Assembly (NCBI GenBank): GCA_003427395.1
Contig: BFEA01000022.1
Span: 824,898 to 846,502, forward strand
Direction: 5' to 3'
DNA length: 21,605 nt
Origin: Chara braunii
Lineage: Eukaryota; Streptophyta; Charophyceae; Charales; Characeae
Part shown: positions 1-8,987 of the stretch, in pieces
Position numbering within the stretch: the first letter of the stretch is position 1
How the letters are laid out: each line of letters starts with the position of its first letter
Program-made: the position numbers and the translations under genes
Notes under the pieces: model-generated
What the model saw: the letters and a program-made list of their open reading frames with translations, nothing else
Databases searched by the model: none
Told to the model about the DNA's origin: nothing

Positions 1-1225
1 TGCGGCTTTATTCGCTGTTTTTTTCCGGATGGGAATTTCCCATCGTGAGGGGTAGTATTAATGAGGCAGTGGTTGTTTTTTTCGTACCTCACGAAAGAGT
101 TTCCCTCTCTTGAAGTAGATAAGCAGCCCAGTCGGAAGTACGTTTCCTTGTTCACTGAGTTGGTGGGTATAGGCCGTAGTTGCAACTTGCCTGTTGAATG
201 GTTTTGCTCGTTTTACTCATTATCTGATCCGTGTCTCGGCTGATATGCATTTTTCGATTGATCTAGATTTGTCGGGTACTTGAGCTTCGTCAGCAATAAT
301 ATACTCCCTCTTTGGTGTTGTTGCTCGCCGGGATTTGTTTACTCCTCGTTTGAACGTTTCTACCGTATTTTTGGTGGTAGAATAATACTGTCATCTATCT
401 TGTGGTTTATGAATCAATGAGTGAGTGAGTCGTTTCAGCATTTTTCTACACATGGGACTTTTTTCATCATTTTTTTCATCATAATTTTTTTCCACACATT
501 TTTTTTCACCTCCTACAATGTCTCATGAACGACTTTCTCATCCCCATATTCGTCGGAAAGGAAGATTTTGCATTCCCTCAGTTTTTTTTTGTTTGAAATC
601 AGTTTTTTGCTTCGAAAGATCCTAATCTACATTTTATAGGTGCTTTGTTGTCACCAAATGAGTAGGAGTTGTACTCACGTTGTTTTAATCGATCCTCTAT
701 CATAATTTATGTGTAGGAAATAGGCATTTTGGATCTTTTCCCTTTGTAAACTCAGATATACATGCATGGTTTTCCCAGTCTCAACCCTTTGCTTGATCGT
801 TTTATGATAGATGTATTGTCAGGTGGGAATTGTGAGAGCTTCCTCCCCACTTCATTTTTTCGTTTGCCCTTCATTGGATGTGTGCAAAAGCTTTATGCAT
901 CTACTGCGTCCCTTTCTTATGGAAGTTGATCTATACCATCCCCCTACCTCTATCTCCCCCTTCCTTCCTTGGCTTCGTTCCTTAACTATTCCTTCTCATC
1001 GTCTGCTGGATGATTGGTTATGTTCTCTGCATAATGCGAATGGGCGGTTTGAAGGAGTATTGTTGCATATGGCCTTTTGGAACATGACTCTTCTCATCTG
1101 ATTCTGGTGTCGGATCATCCCACACTGAAGATCCCCATACTTTATGCATTCATTGTGCTGTGTCAGCATGTAAAATCAGCTTGCCTTGTCTCTGAACGAG
1201 GTGGACTCATCTCCCTACACACACA
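1..1225 (+). repeat. 1.2-kb direct repeat, copy 1 (left-truncated by the window edge)
   Basis: This stretch matches 7766-8987 in the same orientation; the start may lie left of the window. In the 291 bases 811-1101 I counted 12 substitutions, about 96% identity, and short indels lie in the T-rich part near 460-510. Its right edge is sharp: the copies agree through a short CA run, then diverge. It contains a 17-base inverted repeat at 28-44 (8-bp arms, one-base centre). No conserved protein is visible: two short ORFs (61-243, 811-1101) are shared by both copies but do not evolve like genes. It directly precedes a retroelement ORF, so it may be the element's 5' region or an LTR-like terminal repeat; a segmental duplication is equally possible. 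Confidence 0.9.
28..44. repeat. Short perfect inverted repeat in repeat copy 1
   Basis: GATGGGAA, one T, then TTCCCATC. It is preserved without change at 7793-7809 in copy 2. It could be a protein-binding palindrome or part of a terminal structure. Function unknown. Confidence 0.6.
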
Positions 1226-1228
1226 CAC

Positions 1229-1278
1229 GGAGGAAGTTTCTCCTCCCGGTTTGCCATCGAGGGGGTCGACTCCCCCTC
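1229..1278. repeat. Two small hairpins at the repeat/retroelement junction
   Basis: 1229-1246 reads GGAGGA, six bases, TCCTCC. 1259-1278 reads GAGGGGG, six bases, CCCCCTC. Both lie immediately to the right of where the two 1.2-kb copies diverge, next to a CA run. They may mark a junction prone to breakage, or may be chance in GC-rich DNA. Confidence 0.4.
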
Positions 1279-1438
1279 GTCAATTCTGTTCTAAACCATG
1301 GCTCCAGGATGAATGCAGTCGGGTTCCTCGTGGATGATGTGACTTGGTTTTTGAATCTGCTGATGAAAAATTGAAGTTGTTTCCTCTGTCCATGATTTTG
1401 CTTCGAAATCTTTTTTCTCATAACGGCTTTTGTTCGCT

Positions 1439-3061
1439 ATGGTGCAGAAACCGTCCTTCACCCACAACGGTTGGTACGAAGATCTTATCCGAAATGACCT
1501 CGCATGGTTGGACGGTTTCAAAGCCCCCTCCCGTCTTGTCCAAGCCCTTATTTCTGTAACTGGCCCCAAGGTTATGGAGTATGTTAGGGTTAATTCCATC
1601 CTTGCTCCTCCCCTATTTCCCCCTCTCATCTCGTTGCTCTCTTTCAACGATTGGGCTGATATCTTACGTTGCTCCACATATGACAGGGACAATTTCCCTG
1701 AGGTGTCGCGTACTCTGGTTGAAAATGCGCACTCGGTCCTCACTGAGGATCAGTTGGTCAGTGAGTCCTGTCTAGATGAGGTTGCAATGAAGGAAAAAAC
1801 CTTTGTTGAGCTATGGGGAGTCAGGTCGGCTTTTCATGATGGTTTTGTCACGGTTCCAATCTAGGATCAGAACCAACCGGAAACTGACTCTGAGGAGGAC
1901 TTAGATTTAACTGAGGAAGAGAAGCTCTTTCACCAAAATTTTTTGTCTGAGTCTAAGGAGCAGTTGGTGTTGAACTTAGTCAAGTCCAAGAGGAAGGATG
2001 TCAGCAAGTACTACCGAAATGCGTTTCTACCGTTGCTCCCTTCCCGTTACATTGAGTCTGAGTCCAAGGAGATTGACTACAAATTGTGGGATTTGGATAC
2101 TTTTAACCACGCTGCTCCTATCAGCCCCATTGCTTATAGGTTTCTGGCTTCTCTTTCTCCCGCTGAGATGGAGCTCTGTGGGGAGAATGCTTTGTCTGAG
2201 AACACTGAACCGATCAAGGGTTCTTACCCATTGACAGTTGATGCGATGAAACTCCCTACAGTAGGGTTTTTCGATCCCCTTAAATGCACTGAGTCGTCAT
2301 GCGCTTTAGCCATCAGAGGATTTTGCACTCCAAAGGGTGCTGAACCTTTTCCGGAGTTGAAGAAAATTTGGAACGTGGACCGACCATATGTGAAATGCAG
2401 ATATGTTGAACTCAACAAGAAAGACTGCAAATCGAACATCACGTGGTTCGATTATGTTCTCTGATACATGCTTGCCAATCTGGAGTTTTTATTCCCAACT
2501 GCCCCGTCTCTCAGAGCCCGTATGAGAGCTATGAGAAACTTTTTGAAGACTACGTGGAGGGCCCCTGTTCTGGCCTCGGTGGTGTTTTCCCATATGCGCT
2601 TCATAATGCAGAGGATGGCATGCTCCATCATTGACAACCTAGCAAGGAGGCAGAAAACCATCTTGGATGACGAACCCCTCATGTTGAGGAAGTTCCCAAG
2701 AAAGATGGCCAGCCTGCTGCTCCCTGACAAATACATCAAGAGTCCGTCCAAGAGGTCCAGAAAGAGAACCAAGGAGCAGATGAAGGCTAAGCCACAAACG
2801 AACACGATTCTGTCATATTATGTCAGACCCAGTGCAGCTGTTGCCGAGGATTGTTCAGTGGGCACTCCCTGAGACTTGGCTCAAGAAGGGTTGGATGGGC
2901 AGGGTTCCCTGGCAGGCTACCAGTCCCCTCATCTCCTTGACACCCCTCCCTCATCCTCTGTCACTTCACATGCTGAATGCACTAGCTCAGTCACAGGGAA
3001 GTACCTCAGACGCAACCCTAGGAACAGGAATGCCGTGAAGTCGTCCTTGTTTTCCGCCTAA
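1439..3061 (+). pseudogene. Retroelement ORF1-like protein, interrupted by three in-frame stops
   Basis: One reading frame stays protein-like from the ATG at 1439 to the TAA ending at 3061, apart from TAG at 1862, TGA at 2462 and TGA at 2870. ORF segments in the same frame directly abut these stops, so this is a single decayed coding region of about 540 codons. I recognise no domain. The left part is mixed, with an acidic run after the first stop (repeated D/E near 1880-1925). The third segment is basic (K/R-rich, 2740-2790) and may bind nucleic acid. It sits directly upstream of the RT part in the same orientation, so I infer it is the N-terminal part or ORF1 of the same element. The 3059-3061 stop plus a frame change before 3111 may be another lesion or the natural ORF boundary. 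Codon use is unlike that of the SCAPER exon (much less G/A-rich). Confidence 0.6.
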
Positions 3062-3110
3062 CCCCTGCTGGTCCGTGTGTTTGAAGCAGAATCCTGTTGG
3101 GTGAATTCTT

Positions 3111-5311
3111 TTGGACGAGTCTGGAAGGAGGAAATGGTTTGGTGCAGATCCAGCAAAAGCTGACTTCCACATCCATGTCAAGTATGCCAACAGGGCTATG
3201 GAGGTTGTCAATTTCAGGGTCATTGTGGAGAGAGCCTTTGAACTATTCTTTCCTCCATCGACAATTATCCTCCTCGCTTCGATTGTCATTGGTTGGTCCT
3301 ATTCGAGGTCTATGGAGGCATTTTTGTACAAGCCGGCATGTGTATTCAGAGATTTTGTTTTAGCCGATTGGCTTGCATCGAGTGAGCAGACGAAAGTCTG
3401 TCCTTGTTTCTCCAAAATATTTATACCTTTCCATTTCCCTGAATTTGTGGAATTGTCTCAACCGTTCCCCCACTCTTCCTCGCATGTTATCTCCCTTAAC
3501 CCGTCTATCTCTTGGAACAAGTACTTTCGCTCTCTTCTCAGAATGGGTATGAACCACATCCCCATCCAACCTAGGAACTGTGCTTTGGCTCTCACTGAGT
3601 TTTTGAATGCCTGGGACTGCATTTTTGATCTCATCAATAAACGAATGTTTATCCCGCCTCCTGTAAAGAAGAGATCTAGAGAATTTGTGATTGACAGGGT
3701 AAAGTTTGAGCTCTCTTCGCTTCAGAAGATCCGTGACCCTCCCTCCCTCCTCTCTCTTGATGCCACCAGAAAGGAGATCGATTTCCTTATTTCCACGTTC
3801 TTCATCAACGGGACAGATAAAGCGTTCAACACGCCTTCCTTCACTTGCATTCATTTAATTAGAAGGCTTGCCTTAGACAGATTGAATGGACCCGACTTTT
3901 TCAAATCTTCCTCTACCGCGCAGACCATACTTGAAGAAGCAGAGTTGTCCCTCAATTCTATCTCTAGGTTCATTCCGTTGGGCCAAAGAAAGGTACCTTA
4001 CTTTATGGCTCTATACAAATATCATAAGAAGACCTTGCGTTGGCTAATGAACGCTACTGATTCGTTCTTGTCCCCTGCTGCCCAGATTTGTGATTCTATT
4101 ATCAAGCTCCTTATCCCACTCGTTAAGTCTAGATGTAAGGAGCTCACAGACGGCATGCGGTCCTTTCATGGCATCGATACAACCATCTGGTGGTTTATCG
4201 ATTCTATCCAGGACTAGTGCTACAACCTCCCTCCTAAGGTATTCTCAGTTTTCTCTTCAGATATTTTTAGATGCTTTGAGACTATCCCTATTGATGGCAA
4301 TTCGGATGGGCTCCCGGCGGCTATCCGCTTCTTTCTTGACATTGCCTGGAAATTTGCTGAGAAAAACAACAGGGACTTTTGTTGGATGCAGAATTAAACG
4401 AAATGGGGAGATTTCATCTACTTTGAGGAAGTCTGGAAGTGACTCCTCTATTTCTTTGAACAAAGAACAGGTCCAAAGCCTTGTTCAATGGGTTCTAGAT
4501 AGGTGTTTTACATCGCTCGGAGGAGAGCTTTGGAAGCAGATCAAGGGCATTCCTATGGGGTTACCATGCTCACCTTCCTTTTGCACTGTCTACTTTTTCA
4601 AATACGAGTTCTCTTTAATCATGAGGATTATTGATAACAATGCCCTTACATGCCCTCCCTTTGTTTAAATCCATGTTCAGGTACATCAATGATCTTCATT
4701 GCCTGAACAACCCCTTGATTCTTAGATTCCTTGACCCGAAGTAGGATAGGTCCATCGACAATATCTTTGACATCTACCCGCTGCACCTAATTGAAATAAA
4801 AAATCAGACAGAGGTTTTCACCACCAGTGACATAGGTGACATACATGGAATCAAAACTCAGTTTTTAAATTATGAGATTACTGTCTCCTCTGAGTCATCT
4901 GGGGATTCGTATACCTCAAAATTTGACAAACACAGGCTGCTTGACTTCCCGGTAATTAGATATGTCAAGTTCCTGTCGAATAGGCATGAGCAACAATCCC
5001 AGAACATTATTATCTCCCAGGTGGCTACGATTTTCGTTCTTTGCTCCAGGCTCGCTAATGCTGCCAAAGAAATCTTGGATGTTACTTCTGCTATGGTGGA
5101 TAATAGTTTCGGGCTCAAGAAATACCTCAGGTGTGTAGACAAAGTCCTTAACTCGCCAAGAGATTTCATGATTCCCCGGGTCGATGCGGAGTGTACCAAG
5201 CTCATTTTCATAGTAAGTTTGCTCAAAAAAGTTTTTTTCACAAACGTGTTGAATGAATGTCTATACATAGGATATCACGAATGTGTAGAGGATGTGGTGG
5301 TTGTGTCTTGA
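3111..5311 (+). pseudogene. Penelope-like reverse transcriptase, degenerate
   Basis: Decayed RT spread over three frames. The first segment (3111-4217) ends with the pre-palm block of Penelope-like RTs: YKYHKK at 4014-4031, then a conserved run to the TAG at 4215. The same frame continues with motif A, S-D-I-F-R-C-F, its Asp at 4260-4262. Stops follow at 4395 and 4440, with a frame change in this interval. Motif B is QIKGIPMGLPCSP at 4537-4575. Another frame change (about 4620-4665) leads to motif C, R-Y-I-N-D-L, at 4679-4696. The first catalytic Asp of Y-x-D-D is replaced by Asn, and a TAG follows at 4742. The thumb-like C-terminal part (4745-5311) has the S-N-R-H...SQ pattern. No GIY-YIG endonuclease or RNase H is visible. 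It would have copied element RNA into DNA; stops, shifts and the D-to-N change make it inactive. The family assignment rests on motif spacing and memory of related plant/algal proteins. Confidence 0.8.
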
Positions 5312-5373
5312 TGTGTGTATACATCCTGGTCCCGACCTGCATGACCTTGATGGTGGCGGATGGGTACATGCCC

Positions 5374-5403
5374 GGGAGGCGGGTACCTGGATGCCCGCCT
5401 CCC
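5374..5403. repeat. GC-rich perfect hairpin
   Basis: GGGAGGCGGG (5374-5383), a ten-base loop, then CCCGCCTCCC (5394-5403): a perfect 10-bp stem. It lies just past the last RT-frame stop and 31 bases before the (AC)20 tract. It might be part of the 3' end structure of the retroelement or of an unrelated small repeat. Confidence 0.7.
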
Positions 5404-5429
5404 TCGGTTGCCCAGTCTGCGAGACAGGG

Positions 5430-5434
<5 letters not shown>

Positions 5435-5474
<40 letters not shown>
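5435..5474. repeat. (AC)20 microsatellite
   Basis: Twenty uninterrupted AC units. It produces artificial His-Thr and Cys-Val ORFs on both strands, which are not genes. Confidence 0.98.
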
Positions 5475-5477
<3 letters not shown>

Positions 5478-5500
5478 ATTTTACGAACATAAAAATAGAG
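5474..5500. repeat. AT-rich perfect hairpin
   Basis: CTCTATTTT (5474-5482), a nine-base loop, then AAAATAGAG (5492-5500). It starts at the last base of the (AC)20 tract, so two hairpins bracket the microsatellite. Confidence 0.65.
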
Positions 5501-6299
5501 TTGGGATGTTAAATTGGTTAAATTAATACTAAATAATCATTTAAACAAGGATGTTTTTTCGGGTTTCCTAGATGTCATTACATAATCACTCCATATACGG
5601 TATTCTTTTTGCTCCGCGGCCCCGATGGATCACCCCCCGTTAAGATGCCCCCCTCCCAGTAGTACAGACCGACTTTTCGTACCCTCCCGGTTCACCATAC
5701 CTAGTCCCAAAATGGGCCCGATCACGGCAAACCCCCCTCTCGAAAGACTTTCCCGCCGAATGCGGTTTGCACTATAGATTATACTATTTATAACAAGGTC
5801 TACGCCTCTCTATTCCTCCTCTTTCCCCGCTGCGAAGGAGTCGTGCGCCCGTACTTTGGTTGATTCACTGCGTCGCCTCAGCCAACCTACGGTCGCGAGC
5901 TCCTTCTAGTGTTGGGCTTCTTCTAAGCGGTATTCCCAAGATAATATTGCGACTACTTCTGTTTGGCGCTCGGTGCTCCTCTCCTGCGGCGAAGGAATTT
6001 TCCCATTGCGCCAGCCGGCGTCAGTTGCTTCGCCCTAGAGACACGACAGTTGCTTCTTGCTGAGTGTCCGTATGCGCTAGCTCGCTCCGGTCAATGTATG
6101 CGCATGTTCCCCGCTTGTGGATTCTTCATCAAGGATTCATCGTGGAACCTCTAATGTAACGAGGAGCGACTGTGTCGGATTTGACGGCGACTACGCGCTG
6201 CTTTTTTTAAGCACACGGGTGTACGCGATTGTTTGTGGTGATTGACTCCTAGAAATTTGTGATGCTCATTTGATCCCGCTCAGCTCAGTTGAATACTCT
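5501..6299. other. No gene seen
   Basis: About 800 bases with only short unsupported ORFs (for example 5860-6063). The left part is AT-rich, then it turns C-rich near 5620-5760. The only suggestive elements are the E2F-like and TATA-like sequences listed separately. Confidence 0.5.
5749..5794 (+). promoter_or_regulatory. Candidate promoter: E2F-like site and TATA-like box
   Basis: TTTCCCGCC at 5749-5757 matches the consensus bound by E2F factors. CTATTTATAAC at 5784-5794 is TATA-like, and a pyrimidine-rich stretch follows from about 5805. The spacing is reasonable for a plant promoter reading to the right, but no convincing gene follows, so this may be chance. Confidence 0.2.
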
Positions 6300-6600
6300 G
6301 TCTTTGACGTGCCATGGCTTCGGCGTCCTCATCTCGTGCGACAGTGGTAATGGATTGCTTCCACTTACCCCTCCACCCTCCCCCCCTCCTCCTTCCCCCT
6401 CTCGTCTCCCTTTGTTCCTCTCCCCTTCCCGCAACTGCGATCTTCTTCGATTGGATGTGAATCGCTTCCACTTGCCCCTCCNCCCTCCCCCCCTCCTCCT
6501 TCCCTCGTTCTTCTCCCCTCGTCTCTCTCATCCTCCCTCTCCCCACCGCTACGAACATTTCAGATTGAATGTGAATAACTTCCATTTAACCATCCATGCT
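6300..6600 (+). repeat. Three-unit imperfect tandem repeat, period about 107-114 bp
   Basis: A block like GCTTCCACTTACCCCTCC recurs at 6357 and 6464 (period 107), and a more diverged version (ACTTCCATTT) at 6578 (period 114). Each is preceded by a GATTG(G/A)ATGTGAAT-like or shortened lead-in. The first two are followed by long C/T runs, whose complement gives an artificial Glu/Gly/Arg ORF on the minus strand. An N at 6482 lies inside the second unit, so the true copy number may be larger. Confidence 0.7.
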
Positions 6601-7045
6601 TCTCTCCCCTATGTGGTTTCTCGCCTATGTTCACTCCTTCCCTTCACTACTATCTCCCCCCCAATATTTTGCTAAAAAGTGTTATGTCCTCTCTCCCATT
6701 TTGGAACGACAACCAAGGGGTGTCTCCCCCCTGATGAGCCANTATTGCAGAAGCTGGTGAAAAAGCTTTAGGGAATCTTCTGCTACCCCCTCGTGCAGGT
6801 TGCGTCGACAAGTTTGAGTCGCTTGGCCAATCTGGGAGCTGTACATTTTTGTGTGTCCCCTAATCTCACTCCTTTCTATTTATATTTGTTAATGGTTTGT
6901 GTTTCTCCTACTTCCCGCCTAAAATCCCTCCGTTTATGAAAGGGTATTTAATGCATGATGATGCATCTTGCTTGTTGCGTGTGTCTGTGTATGGCTGACA
7001 TACGAATTGCTTGAAGAGTCGAAGCTTCGTTAGGCAGAACTGGAT
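6601..7045. other. No gene seen
   Basis: Pyrimidine-rich then AT-rich sequence with an N at 6742. I find no ORF, RNA gene or repeat I can support. Confidence 0.5.
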
Positions 7046-7530
7046 ATGGGAGCGGCCCCTATGGATTACGGAGCTTTTTTTCGGGGTGTCTTCACGATCT
7101 TCTGCTTGTTGCTGGCCACCTTCACCTTCTTTGAATTCCTCAATTGCTTAGATCACCGTCGTGTTCTGATAGGATCCTCCTGCGTCAGGAATTCTTCTCT
7201 CCTCTATTCTAAATGTCCCGTCACAAGGAACACTGCGTAATCTCTTGTAGGCAGCCTTTGTATTTCGTCATCTCTTCAACCACCGCTATGCTTATTCTAN
7301 CATTCATGATGATCCTCTTTCTTGCCACCAANATGCACTCCGATCCTGATTCTCCGATGCTTTCCCAGTACTCAGCCCGTGGTCCCCCGAACTCGGACCT
7401 TTCTAGCTCTCTCCGATCGGTTGCGGTTGTATCAGTTGCTTTCCTATTTGCATCTTTCACTTGTGGAATCACAATGATCGCCTGCAGTTTCAATGAGTGC
7501 ACGTTCGTGTTCCCCTGGGATCCACCTTGA
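7046..7530 (+). other. Weak pair of hydrophobic ORFs, possible membrane-protein fragment
   Basis: An ORF at 7046-7240 has a strongly hydrophobic stretch after residue 10 (F/L/T-rich). A second ORF in another frame (7213-7530) has two more, near residues 15-40 and 65-90. Together this looks like a three-segment membrane protein split by a frame change. Against it, T-rich DNA encodes Phe and Leu by default, single Ns at 7300 and 7332 sit inside the second ORF, and I recognise no family. Probably not a gene. Confidence 0.15.
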
Positions 7531-7765
7531 CTTGTGATCGGTTGATTACCAGTGNGAGATGTTGATCTTTAGTGCTGCGCAGTTCCTTTAAGAGTTTTTT
7601 TTAGTAGAATAGTCTAGTGCAGAGACCAGGTGATGATCTAGGATCTGACTTAGGTGCTGCATTCAGACTGTCTCTTTTGAGTATCTCTATGTCGTTGGAA
7701 TTAGTTCTTTTCATTTGAGAATCTGTCAGGGCTCGCTTTGAGCTTATTTTTCTGGAGCCGGCCGT

Positions 7766-8987
7766 TGCGGCTTTATTCGCTGTTTTTTTCCGGATGGGAA
7801 TTTCCCATCGTGAGGGGTAGTATTAATGAGGCAGTGGTTGTTTTTTTCGTACCTCACGAATGAGTCTCCCTCTCTTGAAGTAGATAAGCAGCCCAGTCGG
7901 AAGTACGTTTCCTTGTTCACTGAGTCGGTGGGTATAGGCCGTAGTTGCAACTTGCCTGTTGAATGGTTTTGCTCGTTTTGCTCATTATCTGATCCGTGTC
8001 CTGGCTGATATGCATTTTTCGATTGATCTAGATTTGCCGGGTACTTGAGTTTCGTCAGCAATAATATACTCCCTCTTTGGTGTTGTTACTCGCCGGGATT
8101 TGTTTACTCCTCGTTTGAACGTTTCCACCGTATTTTGGGTGGTAGAATAATATTGTCATCTATCTTGTGGTTTATGAATCAATGAGTGAGTGAGTCGCTT
8201 CAACATTTTTCGACACATGGGACTTTTTTCATCACTTTTTTTATCATAATTTTTTTCCACATTTTTTTTCACCTCCTACAACGTCTCATGAACGACTTTC
8301 TCATCCCCATATTCGTCGGAAAGGAAGATTTTGCATTCCCTCAGTTTTTTTTTGTTCGAAATCAGTTTTCTGCGTCGAAAGATCCTGATCTGCATTTTAT
8401 AGGTGCTTTGTTGTCACCAAATGAGTAGGAGCTGTACTCACGCTGTTTTAATCGGTCCTCTATCACAATTTATGTGTAGGAAATAGGCATTTCGGATCTT
8501 TTCCCTTTGTAAACTCAGATAGACATGCATGGTTTTCCCAGTCTCAACCCTTTGCTTGATCGTTTTGTGATAGATGTATTGTCAAGTGGGAATTGTGAAA
8601 GCTTCCTCCCCACTCGGTTTTTTCGTCTGCCCTTCATTGGATGTGTGCAAAAGCTTTATGCATCTACTGCGTCCCTTTCTTATGGAAGTTGATCTATACC
8701 ATCCCCCTACCTCTATCTCCTCCTTCGTTCCTTGGCTTCGTTCCTTAACTGTTCCTTCCCATCATCTGCTGGATGATTGGTTCTGTTCTCTGCATAATGC
8801 GAATGGGCGGTTTGAAGGAGTATTGTTGCATATGGCCTTTTGGAACATGACTCTTCTCATCTGATTCTGCTGACGGATCATCCCACACTGAAGATCCCGT
8901 ACTTTATGTATTCATTGTGCTGTGTCAGTATGTAAAATCAGCTTGCCTTGTCTCTGAACGAGGTGGACTCATCTCCCTACACACACA
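7766..8987 (+). repeat. 1.2-kb direct repeat, copy 2
   Basis: Same sequence and orientation as 1-1225, offset by 7765 bases at the left end. Copy 2 differs by scattered substitutions and small indels, such as a lost CA pair near 8260. After the shared end it runs into unrelated sequence beginning with AAC repeats, not into the retroelement ORF. The RT-containing DNA is therefore absent downstream of this copy. Confidence 0.92.

Larger units (their letters stand above)
1439..5311 (+). mobile_element. Degenerate Penelope-like retroelement body
   Basis: This joins the ORF1-like and RT pseudogenes, which share orientation and abut (49 bases between the last ORF1 stop and the RT segment). Outer limits are uncertain: the left end may extend into the 1.2-kb repeat at 1-1225, and the right end may lie between the last stop at 5311 and the (AC)20 tract at 5435. 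No target-site duplication or poly(A) tail was found. Flanking direct repeats are compatible with the LTR-like arrangements described for Penelope-like elements, but 2.45 kb of unrelated sequence separates the RT stop from repeat copy 2. Confidence 0.6.

Noticed and set aside
61-243. 60-residue ORF shared by both 1.2-kb copies (also 7826-8008)
   Set aside because: Every amino-acid position touched by a substitution between the copies changes (5 of 5), so there is no sign of protein-level selection.
811-1101. 96-residue ORF shared by both copies (also 8574-8864)
   Set aside because: Of 12 substitutions I count 8 nonsynonymous and 4 synonymous, close to neutral, and I recognise no domain. Its conservation follows from the recent duplication.
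1291-1743. 150-residue minus-strand ORF
   Set aside because: It overlaps the retroelement ORF1-like region on the opposite strand and has no recognisable features.
5238-5526. Several ORFs with Cys-Val or His-Thr repeats
   Set aside because: They are translations of the (AC)20 microsatellite in different frames.
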